64,000 nucleotides of DNA from Gemmatimonadota bacterium (GCA_021324775.1 JAJPIM010000045.1:124001-188000), one strand, 5' to 3'. Shown: positions 16,029 through 25,843, numbered from the stretch's first letter. The notes: generated by a model not told the origin, from the sequence alone. Program-made: numbers and translations.

Positions 16029-16847
16029 CTACGGACGTCCCGCCGCCCCGGGGCTGGCACCGCCACCGAACGCCGGGTTCTCTGCCGTCGGCGCATCGAG
16101 CCGGGGATCCTCGGTCGACAGCACCTGCACGACGACCGCCGTGATGTTGTCCAGCCCACCCCGCCCGTTCGCTTCGTTGATCAGTGAATCGACCAAGCGG
16201 CCCGGCGAGGCACGGGACGACAGCACCTGCTGCAGCCGCGCGTCGTCGAGCATGCCCGTCAGACCATCGCTCGCCACGAGGAAGATGTCGTTGGCCTGCA
16301 CCTCGCCCGAATAGGTGTCGGCCTCGACCTCGCGGCTGGCGCCGACGCATCGCGTGATGACGTTGCTGTAGGGATGATACCGCGCCTGCTCGGGCGTGAG
16401 ATATCCCGCATCGACCTGTTCCTGCACGTACGAATGGTCCTTCGTCAGTTGCGTGAGCACGCCGTTGCGGACCCGGTAGATGCGCGAGTCGCCGATCTGG
16501 CCGATCAGGTAGCGTCCGCCACTCAGCATCAGGACCGATGCCGTGGTGCCCATACCCTGCTTGTCGACTTCGGCGAGCGTGCGCTCGAAGATCGCCCGGT
16601 TGGCCTCACGCAGTGCGCGTTTGAGCGCCTCCTCGCCCTCGGGGCTCGCGATGTTGTGCACCGGCGAGAGATCCCGTGTCACGATCGCGACCGCCATCTC
16701 GCTGGCGATCTCGCCCGCCGCATGCCCTCCCATCCCGTCCGCCACCATGAAGACACCGCGATACGGAGTCGCGTCGGCGAAAAGGCTATCCTCGTTGCCG
16801 GAGCGGACCATACCGACATCGCTCCGAGATGCGTACGTCAGATGCAC
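16029..16847 (-). CDS. PP2C-family protein serine/threonine phosphatase
   Basis: 272 aa. The GTG start (16847) shares one base with the TAG stop of the upstream FHA gene, giving tight coupling. PP2C metal-binding motifs are complete: RSGNEDS near residue 16, VADGMGGHAAGE at 35-46, GTTA, GDSRIYRVR, LVASDGLTGML and GGLDNITAVVV. Such phosphatases remove phosphate from Ser/Thr-phosphorylated proteins, often opposing Hanks-type kinases. None is in the window. Its partner gene encodes phosphothreonine-binding FHA domains, so the two probably act in one phospho-signalling pathway. Confidence 0.95.
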   Translation of the reverse strand: MHLTYASRSDVGMVRSGNEDSLFADATPYRGVFMVADGMGGHAAGEIASEMAVAIVTRDLSPVHNIASPEGEEALKRALREANRAIFERTLAEVDKQGMGTTASVLMLSGGRYLIGQIGDSRIYRVRNGVLTQLTKDHSYVQEQVDAGYLTPEQARYHPYSNVITRCVGASREVEADTYSGEVQANDIFLVASDGLTGMLDDARLQQVLSSRASPGRLVDSLINEANGRGGLDNITAVVVQVLSTEDPRLDAPTAENPAFGGGASPGAAGRP

Positions 16848-18406
16848 TAGCGACCCTGGAGGAGATAGACGACGGCCGCCGCCGCGATGACAATGGCAAG
16901 TACCAGCCAGAGCCATCGCGATCCCCCGCGCGTCACGGGGGCGGCCGTGCGGGACGTGCGGACCGGCGGATCCGTGCGGGGTTCACCCGCACCGCCACCA
17001 GTGCCCGCCTGCGCCGGCACGCGCGAGTCATCCGCCGGGTGGATCCCGGCGAACTCCCGCGTCGCGCCGCGAGGCAGTGTGGGGGCCTCGGACGGCGTCA
17101 CCGCGAAGGTGAGTTTGACCCCGCCGAGACGCAGATCCGCCATATGGTCCAACCGCTCCTCCGCATCGATGCGCTTACCACCCACGTAGGTGCCGTTGGT
17201 CGAGCGCAAATCCGTGACGTACCACACGCCGTCCCGCCGCTGCAACTTGGCATGCGAATCGGAGACGCTCTCCTCGGCGACGACGATGTCGTTGTGCTCC
17301 CCGCGTCCAAGATGCGCGACAACCGTCGTGACGGAATAGCGCTGGCCCCTCAGGAGACCCCCGCCGATGACTTCGAGCGTCGCGATCGGAGGACGCGACG
17401 GGGATGATGCCGCGAGGTTGAGGCGAGGGACAGCGATCGGGGGTTGGGGCGCTGCTTCGGCTGCGACCGGCTCGCCGGCCGGGAGAGCGGCATCCGCAAC
17501 CGGCGGCGGCTCGACGACACGCTGGTCACCATCCGCCTTGGCCGGCGCCGGGGCCGCCGGCGTGCCGGGGGAGACCGCGGGTGCCGCTGGGGCGGGGGCT
17601 GCTCCCACCGCGGCTGCTCCCACCGCGGCTGCTCCCACCGCGGCTGCCGCTGGCGCGGCGGCCTGGCCGGCCGGGCCGGCGCTCCGGGTAGCTGGCACCG
17701 CCCCGACACGGGCGGCCACCGCGTCCGCGATTGCCGGAGCCGCGACATCCGCGTAGAAGCGAAACTCGTCCGGCCCGATCCGCAGCACATCACCGCGTCC
17801 CAGAATCTGCATGCCTTCGACGCGGTCGCCGTTCACGAACAGGCCGTTCGTGCTGGTGTCGGTCACCACGTAACCGGTGTCGCCCGCGATGATCTCGGCA
17901 TGCCGCCGGGACACATCGGACGACGGGATCACCACGTCGCACCCGGCATCGCGCCCGAAGACGAGACCTGCCGGGGGCACCATGTACTCGCGGCCGTCCA
18001 CCAGGGAGATCACGCGGCCGCCCGTGGCGGCCGTCGCCCGTGCCGGCGGGGGTCCGCGGAGACGGTCGAAGTCGGGGACGTTGATGCTCGGGATGAACTG
18101 CGTGCTCCCCCCACGCTTGTCGTCGCCGAAATACAGTTCCGCGCCACCGATCTCGATTTTGTCCCCATGAATGAGCGGCGTCGGTTCCGCACCGAGGAGA
18201 ACACCGTTGACACGCACGATTGCATCAGGAGCCGCTCGCCGGATGGCCACATGAGTACCGCGCCCGACCTCGGCGATGGCCAGCACCGACGGATTCGCCG
18301 AATTCAGCGGTCCAGGCAGGCGGAAATCCACCTCAGGTCCGGCACCGATGCGTGTCTCGCCGACTCTGAGTTGCACCTGTTTGTCGTTGAGCTGGAGATA
18401 CGGCAT
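16847..18406 (-). CDS. Tail-anchored protein with three FHA domains
   Basis: 519 aa from ATG 18406 (MPYLQLNDKQVQLRVG). The first FHA-like unit spans roughly 10-105 and is weaker. The second contains GLVFGRDAGCDVVIPSSDVSRRHAEI and TSTNGLFVNG. The third contains HLGRGEHNDIVVAEESVSDSHAKL and DLRSTNGTYVGG. A long Ala/Pro linker separates units two and three and contains three exact 15-bp DNA repeats. The C-terminus is a single hydrophobic helix (WLWLVLAIVIAAAAVVYLL), so the FHA modules face the cytoplasm. FHA domains bind phosphothreonine. It is coupled to PP2C by a 1-bp overlap. Confidence 0.9.
   Translation of the reverse strand: MPYLQLNDKQVQLRVGETRIGAGPEVDFRLPGPLNSANPSVLAIAEVGRGTHVAIRRAAPDAIVRVNGVLLGAEPTPLIHGDKIEIGGAELYFGDDKRGGSTQFIPSINVPDFDRLRGPPPARATAATGGRVISLVDGREYMVPPAGLVFGRDAGCDVVIPSSDVSRRHAEIIAGDTGYVVTDTSTNGLFVNGDRVEGMQILGRGDVLRIGPDEFRFYADVAAPAIADAVAARVGAVPATRSAGPAGQAAAPAAAAVGAAAVGAAAVGAAPAPAAPAVSPGTPAAPAPAKADGDQRVVEPPPVADAALPAGEPVAAEAAPQPPIAVPRLNLAASSPSRPPIATLEVIGGGLLRGQRYSVTTVVAHLGRGEHNDIVVAEESVSDSHAKLQRRDGVWYVTDLRSTNGTYVGGKRIDAEERLDHMADLRLGGVKLTFAVTPSEAPTLPRGATREFAGIHPADDSRVPAQAGTGGGAGEPRTDPPVRTSRTAAPVTRGGSRWLWLVLAIVIAAAAVVYLLQGR
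17597..17641 (-). repeat. Three perfect 15-bp tandem repeats inside the FHA gene
   Basis: The unit GGCTGCTCCCACCGC (plus strand) is repeated three times without change. In the protein it gives an AVGAA-type repeat in the Ala/Pro linker. It keeps frame, so copy-number change would only lengthen or shorten the linker. Confidence 0.85.
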
Positions 18407-18494
18407 GACGCCAGGCCGAGGAAAGCGGCAAAGGTACGGACGCCCACTGGGGCTGGCAAGGAACGACCGCCCCGACGCGCGCGCGAGCCGCACG

Positions 18495-20411
18495 CTACAC
18501 CGCTGCCGGCGCCTCGCCGACCTGCAGCCGGTACAGACGCTCGTACAGACCGCCTCGCACCAGGAGGTCACGATGCGTGCCACGCTCGCGGATCTCGCCG
18601 TGCTGCATCACGAGAATCTCATCGGCATCGAGAATCGTGGTCAGCCGATGCGCGATCGCGATCGTGGTCCGTCCCCGCATGAGTTCCGCCAGCGCCGCCT
18701 GTATTTCCGCTTCGATCTCGCTGTCGACCGCACTCGTCGCTTCGTCGAGGATGAGCAGGGCCGGATCCGCGGCGATCGCCCGCGCGAACGACAGCAACTG
18801 GCGCTCGCCGACGCTGATCGACGCACCGCGCTCCCCGAGCTGGTAGTGGTAGCCATTTGGAAGCCGGCGGATGATCCGGCCGGCGCCCACACGGTCGGCG
18901 GCACGCTCCACCTCCGCATCCGTGAGCGGGCTGGAAAGCCGGATGTTGGTGGCGACATCACCGGCGAACAGGAAGATGTCCTGCTGGACGTAGCCGATCT
19001 TCGCGCGCAATACGCTCACCGGTATCTGCCGGATATCGACGCCGTCCAGTGTGATCCGGCCCCGTTGCGGGTCGTAGAATCGCATCAGCAGGCTTACCAC
19101 GGTCGTCTTGCCGGCCCCCGTGTGACCGACGATGGCCACGGTCTCGCCCGGAACGGCGCGGAACGTCACACCCTTGAGCACCCATTCCGGCTCCCTCGCC
19201 GGCTGTGCCGTGCCGGCCATGTGCGCGAGGTCGTAGGCGAACCACACATCCTCAAACGCGATCGTCACACCGGATGCGTTGGACGCGGCCGGTGCAGCGG
19301 CAACTCGCAGGGCGCTCTGCTCCGGGGCGGGCCGGGAAGCCTGGGTGAGCGCCGCCCGGCCGCGGACCGGCAGCGGCAGCGGGTCGGCGGCCTCGCCGGC
19401 CGGCTCGTCGAGCAGTCTGAAGATCCGCTCCGAGGAGGCCATCGCCTGCTGGAGCGTGTTGTATTTGTCGGAGAGGTCCTGCAGCGGCTGGAAGAAACGG
19501 CGCACCAATTGGAAGAATTCCGCCACCACGCCGATCTTGAGCGTCGTGGCGTGCACCCGGCCAACGGCGCCCACGATCAGGCTGGCCATCGCCACCGACG
19601 TCAGGATTTCGATCGCCGGGAAATAGAGCGCGTACACGGTGATCGACCGCAGATGCGCATCGAGGTGTCCGCGGTTGTATCCATCGAACCGGGCGGCCTC
19701 GCTGCGCTCTCGTCCGAAGAGCTGGACGATGCGCATGCCGGTGAGGCGTTCCTGCAGGAACGCGTTGATCCGGGCAAGCCGGATGCGGATGTCGCGGTAG
19801 GCCTGGCGGACCTTGATGCGAAAGATGTGCGACGTCAGGTAGACGAATGGAATCACCCCGAACGACGCGACCGCGAGGCGCCAATCGACCGCGAGCATCA
19901 GCACCGCGATCGCGACGAGCGTGAACAGATCGCCGAGGCCGGACACGACGCCGGCCGTGAACAGTTCGTTGAGGGCCTCGATGTCGGCCGTGACGCGTGT
20001 GACGAGGCGGCCGACCGGGTTCCGGTCGAAAAACGCGATCGGCAGCCGCTCCAGATGCGCGAACATCTGGAGCCTCAGGTCCCGCATCACGCGTTGGCCG
20101 AGCAGACTCGTCAGAATCGTCTCGCCGTATGCGCAGGCGAATTGGACGATGAGCGTGAGGACGAATAGCAGGACCGCGTTCCGGATGAGCGCCGTGTCGT
20201 GGTACGGCACCGCCACGTCGATCACACGCTCTGTGAGGATCGGACCGACGAGCTGCGAAGCGCCTTCCGCGAAGAGGCATGCAATCGCCCCCGCGACGAG
20301 CGGCCAATACGGACGGACGTACGCCGCGAGCCGCCGTATGAGCCGGCCGTCGTACGCCTTGCCGAGTGCGTCTTCGTCGTGAATGCCGCCGTCGCGCGCT
20401 GGATCCGCCAT
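18495..20411 (-). CDS. ABC exporter, fused permease/ATPase (MsbA-like)
   Basis: 638 aa half-transporter with an N-terminal six-helix exporter domain (about 25-330) and a C-terminal nucleotide-binding domain. Walker A is VGHTGAGKTT. The Q-loop is GYVQQDIFLF, the signature ISVGERQLLSFARA, Walker B LLILDEATSAVD, and the H-loop AHRLTT. The EAA-like coupling segment FFDRNPVGRLVTRVTADIEALNELF matches lipid/drug exporters. It probably dimerises to export lipids or hydrophobic compounds. About 60 residues of linker between the domains are Ala/Pro rich. The substrate cannot be deduced. Confidence 0.93.
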   Translation of the reverse strand: MADPARDGGIHDEDALGKAYDGRLIRRLAAYVRPYWPLVAGAIACLFAEGASQLVGPILTERVIDVAVPYHDTALIRNAVLLFVLTLIVQFACAYGETILTSLLGQRVMRDLRLQMFAHLERLPIAFFDRNPVGRLVTRVTADIEALNELFTAGVVSGLGDLFTLVAIAVLMLAVDWRLAVASFGVIPFVYLTSHIFRIKVRQAYRDIRIRLARINAFLQERLTGMRIVQLFGRERSEAARFDGYNRGHLDAHLRSITVYALYFPAIEILTSVAMASLIVGAVGRVHATTLKIGVVAEFFQLVRRFFQPLQDLSDKYNTLQQAMASSERIFRLLDEPAGEAADPLPLPVRGRAALTQASRPAPEQSALRVAAAPAASNASGVTIAFEDVWFAYDLAHMAGTAQPAREPEWVLKGVTFRAVPGETVAIVGHTGAGKTTVVSLLMRFYDPQRGRITLDGVDIRQIPVSVLRAKIGYVQQDIFLFAGDVATNIRLSSPLTDAEVERAADRVGAGRIIRRLPNGYHYQLGERGASISVGERQLLSFARAIAADPALLILDEATSAVDSEIEAEIQAALAELMRGRTTIAIAHRLTTILDADEILVMQHGEIRERGTHRDLLVRGGLYERLYRLQVGEAPAAV

Positions 20412-20479
20412 CGTCGGCGAAGGCTAACCCGCCGCGCGCCGGAGGGTCAATCGTGCGACGCCGCCATGCGCGCGGTGCG

Positions 20480-20887
20480 TTAGAGGGGGGGTCCCCCATC
20501 CGTCGGAGGTCCGCCCAGATCGATGCGGTAGTAGCCTTCGACGGCCCAACGTACGAGGCGGTCAGTGACAACCGACCGCCACCAGTCGCTCACTCCCGTG
20601 AGCGAGCTTTCATCGGCAAGCTGCTTGACGACGATCAGCACCCGTTCCGGGGGGACACCGCCGGCATGGAGGTCGGCGGCAAATTGCGACACCGCGTCGC
20701 GGAGTTCGCGGCTTTCGTAGTTCCGGGTTGTGGCGGCGGCCGCGAGTGCGGCCCGGATGGCGTCGGGGGGGGCCGGGGTCACGTATATCGGAGGCAGGTA
20801 CCCGCAGCGCCGAATGTCGTGGCTGTTGAGTCCGCTCGGCAGCGCGATGGACGCACGCTGCGACCGGGCCAAAAACCGGGACTGCAA
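20480..20887 (-). CDS. Hypothetical protein
   Basis: 135 aa, soluble, with no motif I recognise. The region PDAIRAALAAAATTRNYESRELRDAVSQFAADLHAGGVPPERVLIVVKQLADE looks helical. The first ~25 residues (MQSRFLARSQRASIALPSG) may lie upstream of the true start. It lies about 70 bp upstream of the ABC exporter on the same strand. Confidence 0.6.
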   Translation of the reverse strand: MQSRFLARSQRASIALPSGLNSHDIRRCGYLPPIYVTPAPPDAIRAALAAAATTRNYESRELRDAVSQFAADLHAGGVPPERVLIVVKQLADESSLTGVSDWWRSVVTDRLVRWAVEGYYRIDLGGPPTDGGPPL

Positions 20888-21001
20888 GAATGAGGGTGTC
20901 GGACTTGCTCAGTTGTCATCTTTTATGTGCTCGATCGGGCGGCGGCTGAAATCATCCTCGAACCATGCGGTCGCCATCCGTGATCCTACATTGGGTCTGT
21001 T

Positions 21002-21241
21002 ATGAGCCCGATCCCCTTCCCTCGCGCTGACCACTCGCACGTGCACTGGCGCTACCGAGCCGTAAACGGCGAGGGCGATGTTCTGCTCGACGTCGAGATC
21101 GAGGCCAATACCGAAAGCCAAGCGCTCTTCGCCGGCATCGTACAGTACGCGACTCGCGTGGCGGCCGGCACCACCCCGCCCACGTTCGCACGTGACTGGG
21201 TGACCGCCCGCCAGTCGAAGGCGTGGCAGTCCGACGCCTGA
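21002..21241 (+). CDS. Small hypothetical protein
   Basis: 79 aa. Begins MSPIPFPRADHSHVHWRYRAVNGEGDVLLDVEIEANTESQALFAG. It looks like a compact alpha/beta protein with aromatic residues near the start. It is divergent from the 135-aa hypothetical gene across 114 bp. No family recognised. Confidence 0.55.
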   Translation: MSPIPFPRADHSHVHWRYRAVNGEGDVLLDVEIEANTESQALFAGIVQYATRVAAGTTPPTFARDWVTARQSKAWQSDA

Positions 21242-21306
21242 GGGCGTCGTCGTTCTCTCCCGTCACTTCACGTTTCGCGCCACGCCGCTCTCGCGCGGCG
21301 CCCACT

Positions 21307-22173
21307 TCACGCGATATCGACGGTCTTCATCATCCCGTGCATGAAATGAGGCTTGCCGTCCTTGCCGTCCGGCAGGAAGCAGATCAGCAGGTACTTGCCT
21401 GGCACGAGATCAACGGACACGTAGACCGGGGACCCTGACGTCGATGGGGACGCGCCCCCAACCACATGGCCCGGTGGCGGACCCTGCTCCTTCGGCATCC
21501 ACGCGAGCAGGTCCTTCTCCGTCTTCCCCGGATCCAGCTGGACGAGCACGAGCTCGTGCGGCTGGCCCGGCGCCGTCTCGACCTTGATAGTGTGCCGCCC
21601 GGCCGTCAGCGGCTGCGATAGCGCGAAGGTGTAGTCGGACAACGACACAACGGCATCGGTAGCGGGCGCGGCTGCGCTGGCCGTCGTCGCAGCCGTCACG
21701 GTCAGCGGGCGGACCATGCCTTTGGCGAAATGCGGCACGCCGTTCGGTATGTCGACGAAGCAGAGCATCACGTAATTGCCAGGGGCCAGATCGACGGTCG
21801 CGGTCGATTCCCCCTTCGGCTCCGCTGCGTTCGGCCCGCCAGAGAGCACTGCCCAGCCAGGAAGCGGGCCGGGGTTCTTTATCGCGGCCTGGAGATCTGC
21901 TGCCGTTTTCGCGCTGTCCAGGCGGATGAGAACGAGGTGGTGCACCCCGGGGCCGTCGTTCACCAGATGGAAGGTTGTCATCCCGGCCGCGATTTGGTCC
22001 GGCGCGTCATACGCGAAGTCGCGGGCATGGACGGTCACGATCACCGGTGCCGCAGCGGGGGCCGCCGCCACCGCGACGGAGTCGCCCGCATTCGCTGCGT
22101 CGTGCTTCGGTTGGCAGGCCCCCAACGCGCACATGAGTCCCACAGCGGCTCCGACTCTGGCGATTCCTGGCAT
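21307..22173 (-). CDS. Lipoprotein with two cupredoxin-like domains
   Basis: 288 aa. The signal peptide ends in a lipobox LGAC with C20 as lipidation site. Two repeated beta-sandwich domains follow (about 43-160 and 174-288). Each keeps the order expected of a type-1 copper site: H78/H79, C138, H148, M153 in the first and H206, C265, H276, M281 in the second. The motif around the cysteine reads (M/I)CF...PHF..GM in both. This suggests a two-domain periplasmic blue copper protein made by internal duplication. Copper binding and electron transfer are inferred from ligand order only. No redox partner lies adjacent. Confidence 0.72.
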   Translation of the reverse strand: MPGIARVGAAVGLMCALGACQPKHDAANAGDSVAVAAAPAAAPVIVTVHARDFAYDAPDQIAAGMTTFHLVNDGPGVHHLVLIRLDSAKTAADLQAAIKNPGPLPGWAVLSGGPNAAEPKGESTATVDLAPGNYVMLCFVDIPNGVPHFAKGMVRPLTVTAATTASAAAPATDAVVSLSDYTFALSQPLTAGRHTIKVETAPGQPHELVLVQLDPGKTEKDLLAWMPKEQGPPPGHVVGGASPSTSGSPVYVSVDLVPGKYLLICFLPDGKDGKPHFMHGMMKTVDIA

Positions 22174-22461
22174 GTCATGCTCCGTCGATCAAGAGGATGC
22201 GCGCGCCAGGGCGGCGCGGCCGGCGAACCGTGACATATGGCCCCCAATGTCACCGCCTGTCAACGCCTCACACACCGGCAAACCGGACGCACACACCAGC
22301 GGAGCACCGGGTGGGCTCACTGCCTTCGGAGAACAACCAGCACCCAGATATTGAATCCGGGTTGACCGCGCGTATCCCGGTGCAGCATCCTCCCCCGCCG
22401 GAGACCCGGCGCGCGTGGCGCCGATCATCGGCGCGAGGCGAGCCAGGCCAAAGGAGGTGGC
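22174..22461. promoter_or_regulatory. Divergent intergenic region with an inverted repeat
   Basis: 288 bp between the cupredoxin lipoprotein and the GlsB-like gene. It contains the inverted repeat GTGACAT (22230-22236) and ATGTCAC (22247-22253), separated by 10 bp and about 57 bp upstream of the lipoprotein start. This could be an operator. No confident promoter hexamers were identified. Confidence 0.4.
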
Positions 22462-22722
22462 GTGCCACAGTGGCTGCACTGGGTCATTCTCGGGCTCCTG
22501 GCGGGCGCGCTCGCCAAGTATCTCATGCCGGGTCGCGATCCATCCGGATGCATCGTGACGATTCTGCTGGGCATCGTCGGTGCGTTCATCGGCGGGCTGA
22601 TCGGCACGACGGTGGGTTGGGGCTCGGTGACCGCTGAGCGATTCGAGCCGCGATCACTCGCGCTGGCGACGCTGGGCGCCATCGTCATCCTCCTCGTCGG
22701 CAGGCTGCTGCGACGCCTATAG
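22462..22722 (+). CDS. GlsB/YeaQ/YmgE-family (transglycosylase-associated) membrane protein
   Basis: 86 aa with three hydrophobic segments and the family signature GLLAGALAKYLMPGRDPSGCIVTILLGIVGAFIGGLIG. The GTG start has an excellent AAGGAGGTG Shine-Dalgarno. The family is linked to stress responses in many bacteria, but its biochemical role is unknown. Confidence 0.9.
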   Translation: MPQWLHWVILGLLAGALAKYLMPGRDPSGCIVTILLGIVGAFIGGLIGTTVGWGSVTAERFEPRSLALATLGAIVILLVGRLLRRL

Positions 22723-22793
22723 GAGCCCGTACGGCCAGCACGTAGCCATTCGCGCGGGTCGGCTTTTGTTCGGGGCTGCGTTAACTTTGAGAC

Positions 22794-25700
22794 GTGAAAG
22801 ACCGCCTCATCATCCGCGGCGCGCGGCAACACAACCTCCGGAACATCGATCTCGAGATTCCGCGCCGGATGTTTACGGTCATCACCGGTCCATCCGGCTC
22901 CGGAAAGTCCTCCCTCGCTTTCGACACGATCTACGCCGAGGGCCAGCGGCGGTACGTCGAGTCGCTGTCGGCTTACGCACGGCAGTTTCTCGAGCGCGTC
23001 GAGAAGCCGGACGTGGACAGTATCGACGGCCTGTCGCCCGCCGTGGCCATCGAGCAGAAAAACCCGACCAAGACGTCCCGGTCTACCGTCGGCACCGCGA
23101 CCGAGATCTACGACTATCTCCGCCTCCTCTGGGCCCGGGCCGGACACACGATGTGTCCGGTCTGCGGGCGCGAGATGCGTCCCGACACGGTCCAGTCGGT
23201 CACCGATACGGTCCTCGGGCTCCCCGCGGGCACCCGGTTCGCCGTCGCGTTCCCGCTCCGCGTGTCCTCCGAGGTCACGCACGACGTCGCGGCCGACAAC
23301 CTGCGGGCGCAAGGTTTCGTGCGGGTGAACGCCGGCGGCGTCACGTACCAGCTCGACGAGCTGGCTGCCGCGGGGATCGACCTCGCCGATGCACCCGGCG
23401 CCCTGGTGGTGATCGACCGCCTGGTCGCAGGCCCCGAGGTCGCCGGCCGCCTGACCGATGCGGTGGCCACGGCGTTCCGCGAGGGGGATCGCGACTGCGT
23501 CATCCTGCTCACCGAAGCGATGCGCGTCCGTGGCAGTGCTGAGCGTGGTAGTGCTGAACGTGGTAGTGCTGAACGTGGTAGTGCTGAACGTGGTAGTCCT
23601 GAAGATGATCCGCCGGTCACGCGTCTCCGGTTTACCGAGCGTTTTGAATGTCCGTACGATGGGACCGTCGCGCCTGCGCCGAGCCCGCAACTGTTCTCGT
23701 TCAACAACCCGCGTGGCGCCTGTCCCACCTGCAACGGATTCGGAGCGGTCCTCGAATACACCGAGGAGATGATCGTTCCCTATCCCGACCGATCGTTGAA
23801 GGATGGCGCGATCGACCCCTGGACCAAGCCGCGCTACGACAAGCAGCGAAGGACGCTGGCCGACTTCGCGCGCCGCGAGGGCATTCCGGCCGACGCTCCG
23901 TGGGAATCGCTCACGACCGCGCAGCGTGACCGGCTCCTCAACGCCAAGACGAGTGCGAAAAATGGCAGCTACACCGGTATTCTGCCCTTCCTGAAACGGC
24001 TCGAGGCCAAGCGCTACAAGCAGTACATCCGCGTATTCCTGCGGCAATACCAGTCGGCCCAGACGTGCCCCGCCTGCCATGGCGCGAAGCTGCGCCCCGA
24101 AGCGCTGCAGGTCCGGGTCGCCGGACGCACGATTGCGGACGTCTCGGATCTACCGGCGGAGCGGCTCCTCACGTGGCTCGATACGCTCGCGCTGTCACCG
24201 TTCGAGCAGCAGGTCGCCGACCACGTCGTAGCCGAGGCGCGCGGGCGCGTGCAGTTCATGTGCGACGTGGGACTCACCTACCTGTCCCTCAACCGCGGGG
24301 CCCGCACACTGTCCGGCGGCGAAGCGCAGCGCATCACGCTCGCGAACTCACTCGGCTCCCATCTCGTCGACACACTCTACGTGCTCGACGAGCCGTCGAT
24401 CGGACTCCACGCGCGCGACATGGACCGGCTGCTGCGCCTGCTCACTCGCCTCCGCGACGCCGGCAACACGGTGCTGGTGGTCGAGCACGATCCCGAAGCG
24501 ATCCGCCGCGCGGACTTCATGGTCGAGCTTGGACCCGGCAGCGGCACGAACGGCGGCACGGTCGTCTTCGCGGGACCGGTGGCCCGGGCCGCCGAAAGCC
24601 CGCTGACCGGCCAGTATCTGACCGGTGCACGGCAGATCCCACTGCCGGCCGAACGGCGCCGCGTCGGACCACGATGGCTGACGCTCACCGGCGCGCGTGA
24701 GCACAATCTCCGCGATGCCGACATCCGGATCCCGATCGGTGCGTTCACCGCCGTGACGGGCGTCTCGGGCTCCGGAAAGAGCACGCTCGTGCACGATGTC
24801 CTGTACCACGCGCTCGAAACCCGGCTCCGCGGCGAGCACACGGCCAAACGGCACCTCGGCGAACGTGTCGGCGGATATGAGAAGCTGACTGGCGTCGACG
24901 CGATCGACGATGTCGTCTTGATCGATCAGGCCCCGATCGGCCGCTCCCCGCGCTCGAATCCCGTGACGTATATCAAGGCGTTCGACGAGATCCGGCGGAT
25001 CTTCGCGGCCAGGCCGTTGGCACGCGAGCGGAAATATTCGAGCGGCTCATTCAGTTTCAATGTCCCCGGCGGACGATGCGAGGCGTGCGAAGGCGCCGGG
25101 TATCTCGAAGTCGAGATGGTGTTCATGGCCGACGTCTTCGTGCCCTGCGAGATCTGTGGGGGCACACGGTACAAGCCGGAGGTGCTCGAGGTCACGGTGC
25201 ATGGGAAGAACATCGCGCAGATCCTCGAGCTGACGGTGGATGAGGCGGTGCGGTATTTCCCCACGGAGGAGCGGCTCGCCGCGTCCCTGTGGCAATTGCA
25301 GCGGGTCGGGCTGGGCTATCTCCGCCTCGGCCAGCCCGCGACGACCCTCTCCGGCGGCGAGGCGCAGCGCATCAAGATCGCGCGCGAATTGGCGCTGTCC
25401 GGACGCGGCGCAGGCAGGAAACTCTACGTGATGGATGAACCAACCACCGGATTGCACCTCGATGACATCCGCAAGCTCGCCGAAGTCTTCGACCGGCTGC
25501 TGGAGCAGGGACACACGCTCGTCGTGATCGAGCACAACCTCGACGTCATCAAGCTGGCCGACTGGGTAATCGACCTTGGCCCCGAAGCGGGCGACGAAGG
25601 CGGGCGGGTCGTCGCGATGGGGCGCCCCGAGGAAGTCGCGGAGGTCGAGGCCTCCCACACGGGACGCTGGTTACGCACCGTCCTGCGGGACGCTCCGCCG

Positions 25701-25808
25701 GCTGCTGCGCCACGGGCAACTGGCGGCGCGCCAGGGCCGGGCCGTCAGACGGTGAGCGCATTCGCGGCCTCCGGTCGCGGCGGACGAAGTGCCCGCGGGC
25801 TTGCTTGA
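22794..25808 (+). CDS. uvrA: Excinuclease ABC subunit A
   Basis: 1004-aa nucleotide-excision-repair damage sensor. Two ABC ATPase units are seen: Walker A GPSGSGKS at 32-39 and GVSGSGKST near 656. Both have their own signature (LSGGEAQRI, twice) and Walker B (LDEPSIGLH and MDEPTTGLH). The C-terminal zinc finger CEACEG...CEIC is intact. The first zinc module is altered: C286 is followed by D289 rather than a second cysteine, while C310/C313 remain. Just before it, residues 247-271 carry a tandem GSAER insertion from 15-bp repeats. GTG start. The 3' end reaches into the tRNA-Asn promoter. Confidence 0.97.
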   Translation: MKDRLIIRGARQHNLRNIDLEIPRRMFTVITGPSGSGKSSLAFDTIYAEGQRRYVESLSAYARQFLERVEKPDVDSIDGLSPAVAIEQKNPTKTSRSTVGTATEIYDYLRLLWARAGHTMCPVCGREMRPDTVQSVTDTVLGLPAGTRFAVAFPLRVSSEVTHDVAADNLRAQGFVRVNAGGVTYQLDELAAAGIDLADAPGALVVIDRLVAGPEVAGRLTDAVATAFREGDRDCVILLTEAMRVRGSAERGSAERGSAERGSAERGSPEDDPPVTRLRFTERFECPYDGTVAPAPSPQLFSFNNPRGACPTCNGFGAVLEYTEEMIVPYPDRSLKDGAIDPWTKPRYDKQRRTLADFARREGIPADAPWESLTTAQRDRLLNAKTSAKNGSYTGILPFLKRLEAKRYKQYIRVFLRQYQSAQTCPACHGAKLRPEALQVRVAGRTIADVSDLPAERLLTWLDTLALSPFEQQVADHVVAEARGRVQFMCDVGLTYLSLNRGARTLSGGEAQRITLANSLGSHLVDTLYVLDEPSIGLHARDMDRLLRLLTRLRDAGNTVLVVEHDPEAIRRADFMVELGPGSGTNGGTVVFAGPVARAAESPLTGQYLTGARQIPLPAERRRVGPRWLTLTGAREHNLRDADIRIPIGAFTAVTGVSGSGKSTLVHDVLYHALETRLRGEHTAKRHLGERVGGYEKLTGVDAIDDVVLIDQAPIGRSPRSNPVTYIKAFDEIRRIFAARPLARERKYSSGSFSFNVPGGRCEACEGAGYLEVEMVFMADVFVPCEICGGTRYKPEVLEVTVHGKNIAQILELTVDEAVRYFPTEERLAASLWQLQRVGLGYLRLGQPATTLSGGEAQRIKIARELALSGRGAGRKLYVMDEPTTGLHLDDIRKLAEVFDRLLEQGHTLVVIEHNLDVIKLADWVIDLGPEAGDEGGRVVAMGRPEEVAEVEASHTGRWLRTVLRDAPPAAAPRATGGAPGPGRQTVSAFAASGRGGRSARGLA
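23532..23606 (+). repeat. 15-bp tandem repeats inside uvrA
   Basis: Five units of the type GGTAGTGCTGAACGT. Units 2-4 are identical, the first differs at two bases and the last is degenerate. They encode GSAER repeats and stay in frame. They sit in the insertion domain before the first zinc module. Confidence 0.9.
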
Positions 25809-25833
25809 CCCGTCTTCCTGCCGATCCTAACTT
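25805..25833 (+). promoter_or_regulatory. Sigma70-type promoter of tRNA-Asn
   Basis: -35 TTGACC (25805-25810) and -10 TAACTT (25828-25833) are separated by exactly 17 bp and end about 10 bp before the tRNA. The uvrA stop codon lies within the -35 box. Confidence 0.7.
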
Positions 25834-25843
25834 TGTTGATTCT

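Noticed and set aside
22781-22789. Bacteroidota-type TAnnTTTG promoter before uvrA
   Set aside because: TAACTTTG is present, but the upstream TTTG is only 13 bp away. The same hexamer in the tRNA promoter works with a standard sigma70 -35, so a special promoter class is not supported.
23532-23606. CRISPR-like array
   Set aside because: Units are 15 bp, contiguous without spacers, and in frame within uvrA.
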